From positions 1,364,001-1,428,000 of the forward strand of contig NZ_OY764544.1 in NCBI RefSeq assembly GCF_963668475.1: DNA of 64,000 nucleotides. The letters are read 5' to 3'. This DNA comes from an uncultured Methanospirillum sp. (GTDB lineage Archaea > Halobacteriota > Methanomicrobia > Methanomicrobiales > Methanospirillaceae). Shown here one piece after another: positions 34,585-44,243 of the stretch (position 1 is its first letter; the number at the start of each line of letters is the position of its first letter). The notes beneath the pieces are model-generated. The model worked only from the letters and a program-made list of their open reading frames with translations, had not been told where the DNA came from and did not search any database. The position numbers and the translations under genes are program-made.

Positions 34585-35367
34585 ATGACTGACCAATTAT
34601 CGATCATCGTTCCCTGTGTAAAAGAGATAGATCATCTATTCTCTCCCTCTGATCACGAGGTGGTCATCGAGTCCCCATATGTAATGTGGGTTAACGGTCG
34701 TCAGATCCTGAACGTGATGACAAGCCCCAGCCGGCTTGAGGACTTTGTTATTGGATATCTCTATACTGAAGGTCTGATTAAACAGGTTGATGACATTGAA
34801 TCGTTGCAGATAGAAAAACAGACAGTTCGTGTTCTGACATCTGGTAAAGTGGCTATCAAGGGAGGGAAGAAGACCATCCTTTCAGGATGCGGTGGTGATT
34901 CATCATTTCTTGATATCAAAAAACTTCCCACAGTAACCTCTGATCTTGTAATGAACCCAACATGGCTTCATCAGGCATTGAAACTCGTTCTTGACTCTGA
35001 TCTTCATGTCAGAACCGGGGGAATTCATGTTGTGGGCCTGGTCAGCAGTGATGCCATGATCACAAAGACCGAAGATATCGGACGCCACAATGCACTGGAC
35101 CGGGTTATAGGATATGCTCTCCGAACAGGATGGGATCTCTCCCGGACCTGCGTATTGATTTCAGGCAGAATATCTTCTGAAATGTCAAGAAAGTGCATAC
35201 TTGCAGGTATTCCAATAATTGCATCACGGGGAGCGACCACATCGCTTGCAATCGAGATGGCAGAGGCAACAGGGCTCACCATCATCGGATTCATCAGAGG
35301 TGGCAAAATGAATATCTATGCCTCACCTCACCGGGTTGCAGGTGCACAGGCTTTCCATTCAGAATAA
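34585..35367 (+). CDS. fdhD: FdhD-family sulfurtransferase for molybdenum/tungsten enzyme maturation
   Basis: A 260-residue FdhD. MWVNGRQILNVMTSP at the N-terminus, EDFVIGYLYTEGLI, the GRHNALDRVIG segment and ISGRISSEM are diagnostic. FdhD carries sulfur from a cysteine desulfurase to the bis-MGD cofactor of formate dehydrogenase. The catalytic loop reads LSGCGGDSS with one cysteine (C102), whereas E. coli FdhD has a CxxC pair; single-cysteine forms occur. The two class V aminotransferases in the window could be sulfur donors. Confidence 0.9.
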   Translation: MTDQLSIIVPCVKEIDHLFSPSDHEVVIESPYVMWVNGRQILNVMTSPSRLEDFVIGYLYTEGLIKQVDDIESLQIEKQTVRVLTSGKVAIKGGKKTILSGCGGDSSFLDIKKLPTVTSDLVMNPTWLHQALKLVLDSDLHVRTGGIHVVGLVSSDAMITKTEDIGRHNALDRVIGYALRTGWDLSRTCVLISGRISSEMSRKCILAGIPIIASRGATTSLAIEMAEATGLTIIGFIRGGKMNIYASPHRVAGAQAFHSE

Positions 35368-35458
35368 CTGTCTGAAGTCCTAAAAAACCTACAAAAGAAA
35401 ATATATTGACTGATGAAGAGAGAGATCTCCCCTCACTTCATCTGATTCTGAGCGAACT

Positions 35459-36265
35459 TTATACCGGGCTGAATCCGTAGTCTTTCAGCACAGCCTTTCC
35501 TTCGTCAGATTTCAGAAGATCCACATACTCTTTTGCGAGTTCCTTCTGCTTAGATTCGGTAAGGATACCTGCGTTGTACTTGGCTACTACATTAAGGTTT
35601 TCAGGGATCTCGATGATCTTAATCTTATCAGCTAGACCCTTGGTAACATCTGAATAGTAGGTGATTCCTGCATCTGCTTCACCCAGGGAGACTTTGGTGG
35701 TTGCTCCTGCGACGTTGGTCTCTTCTGAGATGATGTTCTTCTTGAATGCATCAACAAATGACTGACCATAGGCGGTGTCATTTACAGTCTTGTTGAGCAT
35801 CTGTTCGGTGTACTTGCGAACCGGAACATCCTTGGTCTCACTTACAATCTTTACACCCGGCTTTGCAAGGTCTGCGAGTCCGGTGATACCTGCCGGGTTG
35901 TCAGCTGGAACAATAAGTGCGAGTTTGTTTGTTGCGTATGGCGTGACATCATCCTTATTAATCAGTTCTGCCTTGATCAGATTGTTGATATTTGAGTCAC
36001 TTGCCGGAAGGAAGAGATCTGCAGAGGCGCCCTCCTTGATCTGGGTCTCAAGGGTTGCAGAACTTTCACAGTTTGGTGTAACAGTTACACCCGGGTGTGC
36101 AGTCTCGAATGCCTTGTCGAGATCTCCGACAACACCGGTTAGTGATGCGGCTGCAAAGATGGTAAGTTCTGTCTGATTTGTGTCAGCAGCTGATACACAA
36201 CCGATCTGCACTGCCAACAGAAGCAGTACAAGCCCGATTGAAAGATACGATATGTTCATCTTCAT
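35459..36265 (-). CDS. modA: Molybdate/tungstate-binding protein ModA
   Basis: A 268-residue secreted protein with a signal peptide (about residues 5-27, ending CVSAAD) and the ModA start LTIFAAASLTGVVGDL. SSATLETQIKEGASADLFLPAS and the later GEADAGITYYSDV segments hold the oxyanion-binding residues. It belongs with an ABC importer, but modB-modC lie 17 kb away (52997-54564). TATA-like AATCGTTAAATACA lies upstream on the minus strand. Confidence 0.92.
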   Translation of the reverse strand: MKMNISYLSIGLVLLLLAVQIGCVSAADTNQTELTIFAAASLTGVVGDLDKAFETAHPGVTVTPNCESSATLETQIKEGASADLFLPASDSNINNLIKAELINKDDVTPYATNKLALIVPADNPAGITGLADLAKPGVKIVSETKDVPVRKYTEQMLNKTVNDTAYGQSFVDAFKKNIISEETNVAGATTKVSLGEADAGITYYSDVTKGLADKIKIIEIPENLNVVAKYNAGILTESKQKELAKEYVDLLKSDEGKAVLKDYGFSPV

Positions 36266-36469
36266 AATGCACTCCTGAATACAGGTTAGTTTTTGTTTTC
36301 ATACTAGATAAATGCGAATCGTTAAATACATTCTTTGTACTTTTCTGAACCTACCGTGATGCGTGCTCTGATCGTACATTTATTCCCCATTTTACTGGTT
36401 TTGGTTTCTCTGCATAATCGAGACAAAACATATAGAGGGTATATATAGAAATTTGATGACATCTATTGT

Positions 36470-37324
36470 ATGTTCGAATCGATCGGTAGAAGCATCGCTC
36501 TGATCAAAGCGAGCTGGGAAGTGCTGCGGAATGACAAAGAACTCCTGTTGTTCCCTGTTCTTTCTGGTATCGTCTGCATCATCATTACTGCCTCGTTTCT
36601 CATCCCTGCTGTCCTTATGGGAGTAGGGCTTACCGCAGAGCATCAGAATTCACCGCTGGTATACGTCGGTATCTTCCTCTTTTATCTGGTCACGTACTTC
36701 GTGGTTATCTTCTTCAACGCTGGACTTGTAGCCTGCGCCAACATCCGGCTGACTGGAGGCGATCCCACGTTCTCTGACGGTATATCAGCAGCAAAGCAGA
36801 ATATCGTACAGATATTTATATGGGCGCTGATATCTGCAACTATCGGACTTGTTCTCCAGGCAATCAGGGACAATAATAACTTTGTGGCCCAGATCATCTC
36901 GTCCATGATAGGTGTTGCATGGAGCCTTTTGACCTTCTTTGTCATCCCGGTGATGATCATCGAGAAGCGGGGCACCCTTGAATCGATCAAGGAGTCTGCA
37001 TCACTATTTAAACGAACATGGGGAGAGACGGTTATCGGTCAGGGCGGTGTAGCACTTATCTTTCTTCTTATTGCAATTGTTGCCCTGATCCCCGTTACTC
37101 TTCTGATGATGACCGGAGTTGGTGAAATCATGATAGCCGCTGTAAGCCTGTACGTGCTTCTTCTGATCATCCTCTTCGTAATAGCCAATGCAATGCAGGG
37201 GATCTACAATACAGCTCTCTACCTGTATGCAAAGAACGGCACAGTTCCGTCTGTGTTCTCAAAAGATCTTATCGAACATGCATTCAGGCAGAAAAATACA
37301 ACCCACCAGGGCGGCAACATCTGA
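36470..37324 (+). CDS. DUF6159-like integral membrane protein
   Basis: A 284-residue protein with about six transmembrane segments in pairs (residues about 25-45, 60-85, 115-135, 140-160, 200-225, 230-255). The start FESIGRSIALIKASWEVLRNDKELLLFP is typical of the DUF6159 family common in archaea and actinobacteria. The function is unknown. It is divergent from modA with a 204-base shared upstream region, which suggests but does not show a link to metal supply. Confidence 0.75.
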   Translation: MFESIGRSIALIKASWEVLRNDKELLLFPVLSGIVCIIITASFLIPAVLMGVGLTAEHQNSPLVYVGIFLFYLVTYFVVIFFNAGLVACANIRLTGGDPTFSDGISAAKQNIVQIFIWALISATIGLVLQAIRDNNNFVAQIISSMIGVAWSLLTFFVIPVMIIEKRGTLESIKESASLFKRTWGETVIGQGGVALIFLLIAIVALIPVTLLMMTGVGEIMIAAVSLYVLLLIILFVIANAMQGIYNTALYLYAKNGTVPSVFSKDLIEHAFRQKNTTHQGGNI

Positions 37325-37353
37325 CAGTTCCTGGTATCACTTTTTTATAACCG

Positions 37354-38223
37354 CTATGACCGGTGATTGTCCCACCAGATTGTTGCACTGCGGTGACCTC
37401 CACCGGCCAGGATCCGTCCGTCCGGTGTCAGACTGGCGTGTCCGGTGAAGTATGTCTGAACAATTCTGTGTTGCCACTCTTCAGTGCATTCAAGACGCTT
37501 TGCAGCACTTTTGACAGCCTGCTCGATGGAATCATAGGTAGCAGGAGGAGCAGGTTCCATCACCTCAAGGTTTGCATAAATCCCCATCTCGTACAGAACA
37601 TTCCAGAGACAATCGGCAAGCGGGGTAGGGTAATACTCCCTCTTGTGTAGTGACGGCCAGAGATCCTGCATCATATCAGCCCAGGATGGCGGAGTGAGGA
37701 ACCAAAACAGAAAGACTTTTCCTGAAGATACTCGCTGAATCATCCTGATGGCACCGGCAATATCGGTCATGGTGAGAGAGAACGAGACTATAATCAGATC
37801 AAACGGGCCATCGAGTTCCTCACCGGTGATATCCTCCCATCGCCGGGTAATGATCCTGATTGGTGGAGCCTCTTCCAAAATTCTGTACTCTTCGAGAGCC
37901 TTGCACATGAGGGGAGCCTGTTCTACAACAGTTACCCTGCAGCCTTGTTTTGCCAGGGGAACTGCAAGGGTGCCCGGTCCAGATCCGATGTCCAGCACTG
38001 TTGCTCCTGGTGGTGCATGTATGATTCTGATCTGTTCTGCCACCACCTTTGAGTATTCTCCCCTGGTGTTCTCCAGGTACCTTCTGACATTATCCGGATC
38101 CAGCCAGAAATCACCCTCATTGTTGATTTGTACCGAACGAAGGTGTCTCTCTTTCAGGGCTGACCATCGTTCTGCCCAGGTTTCAACCGGGATGCCAGAG
38201 GCATTTTGTTGCTTGAGACACAT
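37354..38223 (-). CDS. Class I SAM methyltransferase
   Basis: A 289-residue methyltransferase. WAERWSALKERHLR at the N-terminus, motif I ATVLDIGSGPGTLAVPLAKQG, acidic VTVVEQ and a C-terminal module with YEMGIYANLEVME. I chose ATG 38223; an upstream ATG at 38289 adds hydrophobic, unlike residues. The same overall plan, including the MGI-ANLE-like segment, recurs in the gene at 41590-42408. It is divergent from PVT-family copy B. The substrate is unknown. Confidence 0.8.
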   Translation of the reverse strand: MCLKQQNASGIPVETWAERWSALKERHLRSVQINNEGDFWLDPDNVRRYLENTRGEYSKVVAEQIRIIHAPPGATVLDIGSGPGTLAVPLAKQGCRVTVVEQAPLMCKALEEYRILEEAPPIRIITRRWEDITGEELDGPFDLIIVSFSLTMTDIAGAIRMIQRVSSGKVFLFWFLTPPSWADMMQDLWPSLHKREYYPTPLADCLWNVLYEMGIYANLEVMEPAPPATYDSIEQAVKSAAKRLECTEEWQHRIVQTYFTGHASLTPDGRILAGGGHRSATIWWDNHRS

Positions 38224-38384
38224 GTAATCCACCCGAAACGCTGCAGAATTGTACAGATATATCAGGTATATATGCCGGTTGGACGACACATGCAGTTCTG
38301 AACTGATCTGCCGGGTTCAGGTTTCATATAGCCAGACCTGTAACTCCCGTAGTTTGAAGAACCCACAGGACATATGACCTATGT

Positions 38385-38744
38385 ATGGAGATTATGTCGG
38401 TAAGAACCAGGACAGTTCTTTCTGACGGACGGATCAGACGAGAGTACCTCCTGTCGAGTCCGGTTACGAAGGAGGTATTACAGGTACTCTCACAAGGGAA
38501 CTATGAATGGACTGGCTGGCAGTACCTTTCTCCGACATATCTGATCTCCAATCATGATGGGGTATGGATACGAGGTATCCTGAAAAGCCCGGTCATCGTT
38601 GTCGAATGTCTGCCAGAACTCTCCATTGGAATCGAGGACTATCTGTATAACTTTCTTTCTACCATACAGGATTCTGAAAAACCGGAGTCATATATATCCA
38701 TCATTTTTCAGAGTTTAATTCAGTATCTGAGACAAAAAATCTAA
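38385..38744 (+). CDS. Small conserved protein, PVT-motif family copy B
   Basis: A 119-residue soluble protein homologous by eye to 26467-26844 and 46449-46760: SDGRIRREYLLSSPVTKEVL, then WIRGILKSPVIVVE and a C-terminal helix. An alternative start is Met4 (38394). It is divergent from the methyltransferase at 37354-38223 (161 bases between) and is followed by the periplasmic binding protein at 38857. The function is unknown. Confidence 0.7.
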   Translation: MEIMSVRTRTVLSDGRIRREYLLSSPVTKEVLQVLSQGNYEWTGWQYLSPTYLISNHDGVWIRGILKSPVIVVECLPELSIGIEDYLYNFLSTIQDSEKPESYISIIFQSLIQYLRQKI

Positions 38745-38856
38745 AAATACATCAGATAAGTAAATTTAATAAATTAAACAGAATAAACCATATAACTATT
38801 TTAGTTAAATGCAACCAACATTAATGTGGTCTAACGCGACCAATGGAGTGCATTAT

Positions 38857-39903
38857 ATGGGTATAAACTTCAAACTTCTATTCTGTGGACTTCTGGTAGC
38901 ACTTTTGGTCATACCAGCAGTATCATTCGCTGAGAATAGAACAATCACGGATCTAGCTGGAAACACTATCGAACTCCCACAATCTGTCTCAAGAATTGTG
39001 ACAATTGATCCTTTTACAAGCCAGTTTTTCTTTGTTATTGGCGCGGATAACAAACTGGTCGGAACCTGTGTTGGACCCGCCGATAGGAAAAAGGTAAATG
39101 AAACTGAAAATAATCTAGGTAAACTTCCAAATGCCGGATGCAAGACCAATGCAAATCTTGAGCAGTTAATTGGTCTTAAGCCTGATCTTGTAATTTCTGA
39201 CAAGGCATATACAAAGGTCAACGAAGATATTGCCAGAACCGGCATTCCTGTGGCAGTTGTCGATGTAGAATCGCCTGATACTCTCATGAAGAGTTACGAG
39301 ATGATTGGTAAGATTACCGGTAAGGAAAAAGAAGCAGAAGAGTTCGTTTCTTATTACAATGCAAAGGCAGAGGAACTGAAAAAGAATGTCGCTGACTATA
39401 CGGATGTAAACCGGGAAAAAGTATACTTCGGCCAGAGAGAACCGTTGTCAACACTGGGTGATGACTGGTACGAATCAAAGTCATTGAGCGTTGCGGGCGG
39501 TCAGAATGTTGCCCAAGGTGTTGCTGGGGGCGATAGCAAGGTTACACTAGAACAGATCTATAACTGGAATCCGGATGACATTATCCTGCTGTCATATAAC
39601 TCTAAGAATGTCACAGATATTCTCACCGATTCGGCATGGAAGGACCTTCCAGCAGTAAAGAATAAACAGGTTTTCCGTATGCCCAAGTATATTATGTCCT
39701 GGGAACTCCCAGTACCCGAGAATGTCCTTGGTATGATCTGGCTCCAGAACACCCTGTATCCAGACCATCTCCACAATGACCTGACATCAGAAATTAAGGA
39801 ATTTTATCAGAAGTTCTACCGGCTTACCCTTACCGATAAGGATGTTGCTGCCATGCTTGCAGACCAGACACCGGTGACCCTGAATAAACCCACATCTTCA
39901 TAA
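38857..39903 (+). CDS. Periplasmic-binding-protein-like receptor (BtuF/FecB family), secreted
   Basis: A 348-residue secreted protein. I chose ATG 38857, giving the signal peptide MGINFKLLFCGLLVALLVIP ahead of FAEN; the ATG at 38809 adds unrelated residues. ITDLAGNTIELPQSVSRIV, GLKPDLVISD and PDDIILLSYNS are hallmarks of the TroA-like family that binds corrinoids, haem, Fe-siderophores or other metal complexes. No permease is adjacent. The C-terminal part after YPDHLHNDLTSEIKEFYQ matches binding proteins seen in methanogen metal clusters. The ligand is unknown. Confidence 0.82.
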   Translation: MGINFKLLFCGLLVALLVIPAVSFAENRTITDLAGNTIELPQSVSRIVTIDPFTSQFFFVIGADNKLVGTCVGPADRKKVNETENNLGKLPNAGCKTNANLEQLIGLKPDLVISDKAYTKVNEDIARTGIPVAVVDVESPDTLMKSYEMIGKITGKEKEAEEFVSYYNAKAEELKKNVADYTDVNREKVYFGQREPLSTLGDDWYESKSLSVAGGQNVAQGVAGGDSKVTLEQIYNWNPDDIILLSYNSKNVTDILTDSAWKDLPAVKNKQVFRMPKYIMSWELPVPENVLGMIWLQNTLYPDHLHNDLTSEIKEFYQKFYRLTLTDKDVAAMLADQTPVTLNKPTSS

Positions 39904-40097
39904 CTTTTTTTGGCAATACTATGAAATGCCACATTGGCGGGTATTTTTAGCCGTATCGCTGAACAAAAAAAGAATGTGATACAATACAACCTGGTTTATC
40001 GATACACCAACGAGCGGCCTCCAATCTCAAGTACTGATTGTAGTTTCTCCTAACTCGGGGCACATCTGTTTATAACCGATCCTGATAATCTGCTATT

Positions 40098-40307
40098 TTA
40101 ATCTATTGCGATCATCACTTCGCTTGACTTGATGACAGCATACGCCTGGTTTCCTTCTCTCAGTCCCAGACTCTCAACCGCATGGGCCGTGATTACGGAG
40201 GTTACCAGGACACCATTGCCGATATCAAGAACAACTTCTGCATTGACGGGGCCCTTAATGATCGATGTAATTGTTCCTTTCATTGTGTTTCGTGCACTAA
40301 TTCGCAT
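40098..40307 (-). CDS. Molybdenum-pterin/molybdate-binding protein (Mop), copy 1
   Basis: A 69-residue single TOBE/Mop domain: ISARNTMKGTITSIIKGPVN, then IGNGVLVTSVITAHAVESLGL and AVIKSSEVMIAID. Mop proteins bind molybdate or tungstate in oligomeric assemblies and buffer or store it in the cytosol. It is nearly the same as the copy at 44244-44453. It sits among other Mo/W genes. Confidence 0.92.
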   Translation of the reverse strand: MRISARNTMKGTITSIIKGPVNAEVVLDIGNGVLVTSVITAHAVESLGLREGNQAYAVIKSSEVMIAID

Positions 40308-40538
40308 ACCTTTTCTCCTTCTTCCACTCGAATACGGAGTGAAGTAGTCTCTCTGATATGGGTTATACCTATTGTCACCTTACAGCACAGCCATATTTGT
40401 AAAAGAGTAAACAAGAATTTCGGGATAAATCGGATGGATTTCGGGAGTATCCTGATCCGATCACGACGTTTCTGGTGCGTAAGAAATGACGTGGAATTAA
40501 GGCAGAACTGCGATGTGGATATATGGATTCGCAGGTAT

Positions 40539-40775
40539 CTACGCTTCTTTGATGTCAGTAATCTGAACGGTTATCTTCTGCTTCTGGGGAGCGTTAGGCT
40601 TTTTTGACTCTCTCCAGGTATACCCGGCCACAATACACTGAACAGACTGCCCGGCAATATTCCGCTCAATCACGGTATCACGACCAGCTTTCCGGTTGGA
40701 ATTATACTGGGACACGATATCATGCCAGTCGGAAGGGAAGACCTCAATCTCATATAGTTCATTTACTTTTACCAT
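40539..40775 (-). CDS. Small hypothetical protein
   Basis: A 78-residue soluble protein, not recognised. VNELYEIEVFPSDWHDIVSQ and IVAGYTWRESKKPNAPQKQK are its main segments; no cysteines except one in SVQCIV. Codon use looks like its neighbours. TATA-like sequence is not clear upstream. It lies between Mop copy 1 and a YkgJ-type protein. Confidence 0.55.
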   Translation of the reverse strand: MVKVNELYEIEVFPSDWHDIVSQYNSNRKAGRDTVIERNIAGQSVQCIVAGYTWRESKKPNAPQKQKITVQITDIKEA

Positions 40776-41219
40776 ATGTTAACCTCAAATCTCGGCACAT
40801 AGATATTACTCATGAGCAAACATAAACCTTTTGAATTGACGTAATTAATTTCAAAGTATAAATAACTAAATTTAGCATTATAAATTGAAAGATATATTTT
40901 ATCAAGGTCATTCTGACTAATATCCTTGATAATAGGAAAAATGAATCGGTTCCATTCTGGATACAATTACCCTGGTACCTGGATTTTGTTTCAGATCTAT
41001 CACTCCAAGCATTTTCAGACATACCAGGAGATGTACGACAATTACTCATACATCGGAACAATTTTATTTTGATTTCATCGGTTGAATTAGAAAAAATGAG
41101 AGACCCAACAAAATTTGAAATTCGTGGAGTACGAGTTAATCTTTTACGGCCCCCAGTTCTATCAGAAGAAAGAAACCATACTATACTCAATATTCAGAAG
41201 GGATTACCTCAGGAGACGA
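40776..41219. other. AT-rich intergenic region, no gene accepted
   Basis: About 440 bases. The frames present (a 126-codon minus frame at 40810-41190; a 43-codon plus frame at 40941-41072) lack recognisable motifs and may be chance or remnants. An AGGAG ribosome site for the next gene lies at its right end. Confidence 0.4.
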
Positions 41220-41528
41220 ATGGCACCGAGTCAATGCAGACAATGTGGGTATTGTTGCAGTTGTATGGGAGAGGTTGTGGGTATTGTCAAACAACTGGAT
41301 CAGGCAAGATTCAGAATCCAGTTCCTGATCACCGGAGTTGAACAGATAGTTACGATCGATCCTGACAAGCAGGACCTGTTTCTGAATCAGACAATACCAG
41401 GCAAAAAATCTCTCTCATGCCCATTCCTGCGGAAGAAAGAGGATGGGTTTGTGATCTGTACAGTTTATGCCACGAGACCCGAACTCTGCAGGATGTATCT
41501 CTGCCCAAAATGCAGACCTGTATCGTAA
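41220..41528 (+). CDS. YkgJ-type cysteine cluster protein (zinc- or iron-binding)
   Basis: A 102-residue protein starting at ATG 41220 behind AGGAG. CRQCGYCC near residue 6 and SCPFL, ICTVYATRPELCRMYLCPKC at the C-terminus match the YkgJ/UPF0153 family, whose cysteines bind a metal or cluster. The upstream ATG at 41115 adds unlike residues. The family function is unclear. It is convergent with the methyltransferase at 41590. Confidence 0.8.
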   Translation: MAPSQCRQCGYCCSCMGEVVGIVKQLDQARFRIQFLITGVEQIVTIDPDKQDLFLNQTIPGKKSLSCPFLRKKEDGFVICTVYATRPELCRMYLCPKCRPVS

Positions 41529-41589
41529 AACCTGTGAGACAGGTGACCATACATCTGAAAAATCATGTTCAGAAGACCCGTTTCCGGCA

Positions 41590-42408
41590 CTACTTCTTCC
41601 ACCAGAAAAGGGACCACCGGACCTTCGTTTCCGGAGTCTCGTATCTGCCATCCCGTCTTCGTGTCAGATGGGTTTTTAGAAAATCCCTGGCCAAATCTGT
41701 CTCTTCAGGGGTAAGATTCAGGAGCATCTGATAACTCTGAAGGGCATGCTCATGATCGGTATAGAGTATCGGATTCCGGCACTCCAGTTGCTCAACATTG
41801 GGATGGATCTCCATCTGATGCAGAATATTGAAGACAAATACGTCGTCCGGAGTGTTGGTATACCTCCTGCCGATTGCCTCAAGGAATTCACGGGAAAAAT
41901 CCCCCTGCTCTCCGCCCCATGCAGTCACATATGAATACTGCCTGGCTGCCTGGTTGATCTTCCTGAGTGACTCCCTGAGATCACCAGTCCGTGCAATGGC
42001 CCGGGAAGCAACAACAATATCATGGGCCTTGATGTCAGCACCTATCGCAATACTCTCCCATGTCCGGTGAAGATACCTGATGTTTCCAAGATGTCTTCTC
42101 TCGGCATCGATCTTGAGAATGTCAAGCATCTGCGCAGATATATCGAGGGCTGTGACCCGTTTAGCCCTCATCGCTGCAGCAATACTGAGGGTCCCGATCC
42201 CGCACCCGATATCAAGAACAGACCATTCCCGATCCATCTGAACACGCTGTAGGAGTTTTGATGGATATTCGTCATGCTCTGACCAGAACCGGTACCAGGA
42301 TGCCATCTGATCCCACCGGCGCTGCTGTGAATCGGGGTCTGAAGAGAAACTGTGTGTCTGTTGCTTCTCTCTCCACATTCCGTCCCAGTCAATATCACCT
42401 ACCTCCAT
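41590..42408 (-). CDS. Class I SAM methyltransferase
   Basis: A 272-residue methyltransferase: N-terminal WYRFWSEHDEYPSKLLQ, motif I WSVLDIGCGIGTLSIAAAM, VTALDIS, and a C-terminal LHQMEIHPNVEQLE that parallels the YEMGIYANLE segment of 37354-38223, so the two appear paralogous. The substrate is unknown. It is divergent from the kinase-like gene at 42577, with about 170 bases between. Confidence 0.8.
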   Translation of the reverse strand: MEVGDIDWDGMWREKQQTHSFSSDPDSQQRRWDQMASWYRFWSEHDEYPSKLLQRVQMDREWSVLDIGCGIGTLSIAAAMRAKRVTALDISAQMLDILKIDAERRHLGNIRYLHRTWESIAIGADIKAHDIVVASRAIARTGDLRESLRKINQAARQYSYVTAWGGEQGDFSREFLEAIGRRYTNTPDDVFVFNILHQMEIHPNVEQLECRNPILYTDHEHALQSYQMLLNLTPEETDLARDFLKTHLTRRRDGRYETPETKVRWSLFWWKK

Positions 42409-42576
42409 CTTTTCAGACTCCGATAGACAGATGTTGGGAGGAAGAATGTATAATTATTTGGCAATGTCATTAACTGCATATCTTGTACTAAGAGTATTAT
42501 TTTAATATTCTACCTCCAATAATTCTGAAATGAATATCAGTGATGGAACCTTCGAATACCTCCATATTCACTACGT

Positions 42577-43518
42577 ATGAACCCTGATACCCGGGTACTG
42601 AACCAAATTCGTGACCTTGTTGACTTTGTAGATATCAGCCCGATATCAAAGGGTTATTCTTCTGACCTGAAGTACCTCCTGACCACAAAGAACGGGAGAA
42701 AGTACCTGGCACGGATCACTATGTCTGATGAGAGCAGGGTTCTCAAGTCAGGAGAGAATCAGTACAATCGTATGAAAGAACTCAGACAGTACTCGTTGCT
42801 TGTCCCTGAACTACATCACTTCAAGATCGCCGATGATGGCTTATCATGCCTGATGATCCATGACTACATTGACGGAGAAGATGGTGAAAAAGCACTCATT
42901 CTGATGAGCAGTGAAGATCAGTACAGAGTAGGATACCAGGCAGGGGAAGAGCTAAAGAAACTTCATCAGTTTCCAGCTCCACCTGAAATCGCCTCCTGGC
43001 ATATGATGAAAAAACGAAAACACGAGTGGTATTGTGCTGAATTTCTACGTGAACCGGTAAAAACAGCAGACATTCACCTGGATGCGATTCAGCTGTATGT
43101 CAGCGATCATCTGCGTCTCATGGAAGGGGTCAGACAGACTTTTCAACATGATGATTATCACCCAGCCAATCTGATCTTTCAGAACAGGCAGTTGAAGGGG
43201 ATTATTGACTTTAACAGGTCTGACTGGGGTGATCCAATCCATGATTTTTACAAAGTTGCCCTGTTCACCCGCCATGTCAGTGTCCCGTTTGCACGTGGGC
43301 AGGTTGACGGATATTGGAGTAGCAATATCCCTTTGGATTTCTGGAAAAGATATGCCCTCTACTGTGCCATGAGTATCGTTCCGGACCTTGTCTGGTCAGC
43401 AAGACATTCCAGACAGACCGGATCAGATGAACTCGATCGCTCAATCAGACGTATACAGGCCATGGTCAAGGATCATGAGGGCTTCTCCAGGATTATCCCC
43501 CGATGGTACAGCACATAA
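42577..43518 (+). CDS. Aminoglycoside phosphotransferase (APH)-fold kinase-like protein
   Basis: A 313-residue protein with the APH/choline kinase fold. ISKGYSSDLKYLLTTKNGRKYLARI is the nucleotide-loop region with the ATP-binding Lys, FQHDDYHPANLIF is the catalytic Brenner motif, and GIIDFNRSDWGDPIHDF carries the metal-binding Asp. The family phosphorylates small molecules; antibiotic resistance is only one use. The metabolic context here suggests a small-molecule kinase. The substrate is unknown. Confidence 0.85.
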   Translation: MNPDTRVLNQIRDLVDFVDISPISKGYSSDLKYLLTTKNGRKYLARITMSDESRVLKSGENQYNRMKELRQYSLLVPELHHFKIADDGLSCLMIHDYIDGEDGEKALILMSSEDQYRVGYQAGEELKKLHQFPAPPEIASWHMMKKRKHEWYCAEFLREPVKTADIHLDAIQLYVSDHLRLMEGVRQTFQHDDYHPANLIFQNRQLKGIIDFNRSDWGDPIHDFYKVALFTRHVSVPFARGQVDGYWSSNIPLDFWKRYALYCAMSIVPDLVWSARHSRQTGSDELDRSIRRIQAMVKDHEGFSRIIPRWYST

Positions 43519-44243
43519 CAGGAGATATACGGACGTTCGGTAAGCAGACCGGAATCGTCAATCAGGCCAGTTATCTCGAAGTATTTCATATACTGATATG
43601 ATCCTCATGCATGTCATCGATCTCTATTTCTGGCCATCATCCAGATAACCAGTATTGATCAACATTCACCAGGATGATTGATATATATCTATATCCACCA
43701 TCATTTGTTGTTTTTATTGCATGGCAAATTTTTAAATAAGCATCTACGCAACGAAACATTGCCATTGAAGGATGGCACCGCAGGAGGTGGGGTTGTATGA
43801 AACCAGTGGACGGGATTCTACTTCAACTCCATCAGACAATCAGGTACTGATCAATACAGGCGTGACGATTTCAATCGGAAACAGTGTGCTGATGTATTGA
43901 TCCAAATTCACGGCTGAGAACACTCTGGATTTTGGAAGGGATTTACGGTATTACCGTGCTGGAGGAAGGTAGGAGGTAACTCTTATTTTCCCTTTCGTGT
44001 CCTGTCACTGATGTCATCTCTGTTTTGTTGATACCCCTGTGCTATAAAGGCATCCTATTCTGACTCATCATCGCAGATCCGGTATTCAGAATTTTACATG
44101 AACTACTTATGAGCGCGAAAACGTGATCAATACTATTGTATTTCTATGACAGATATATTCAAACTGCTATACGAAACGGCAAGATTATATGGTCCAAGGT
44201 TCCTCATACTATCACTCACCCCCGGGTGAAGGAGGAATCAACC
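43519..44243. other. ORF-free region with TATA-led GC-rich island upstream of Mop copy 2
   Basis: About 725 bases lacking any ORF of 60 codons. A TATA-like TTTTTAAATAA (43729-43739) is followed by a more GC-rich stretch to about 43990 with small dyads: GCCAT/ATGGC (43761-43776), CGATT-TC-AATCG (43866-43877) and ACGGTA-T-TACCGT (43945-43957). It could encode a small RNA or be a long leader; no known RNA family is recognised. Confidence 0.35.

Noticed and set aside
40941..41072. A 43-codon aromatic-rich frame
   Set aside because: Looks coding-like but no start signal or family can be given; may be a decayed gene.
42577..43518. Aminoglycoside resistance gene
   Set aside because: The fold is that of a small-molecule kinase; nothing in sequence or context points to antibiotic resistance.
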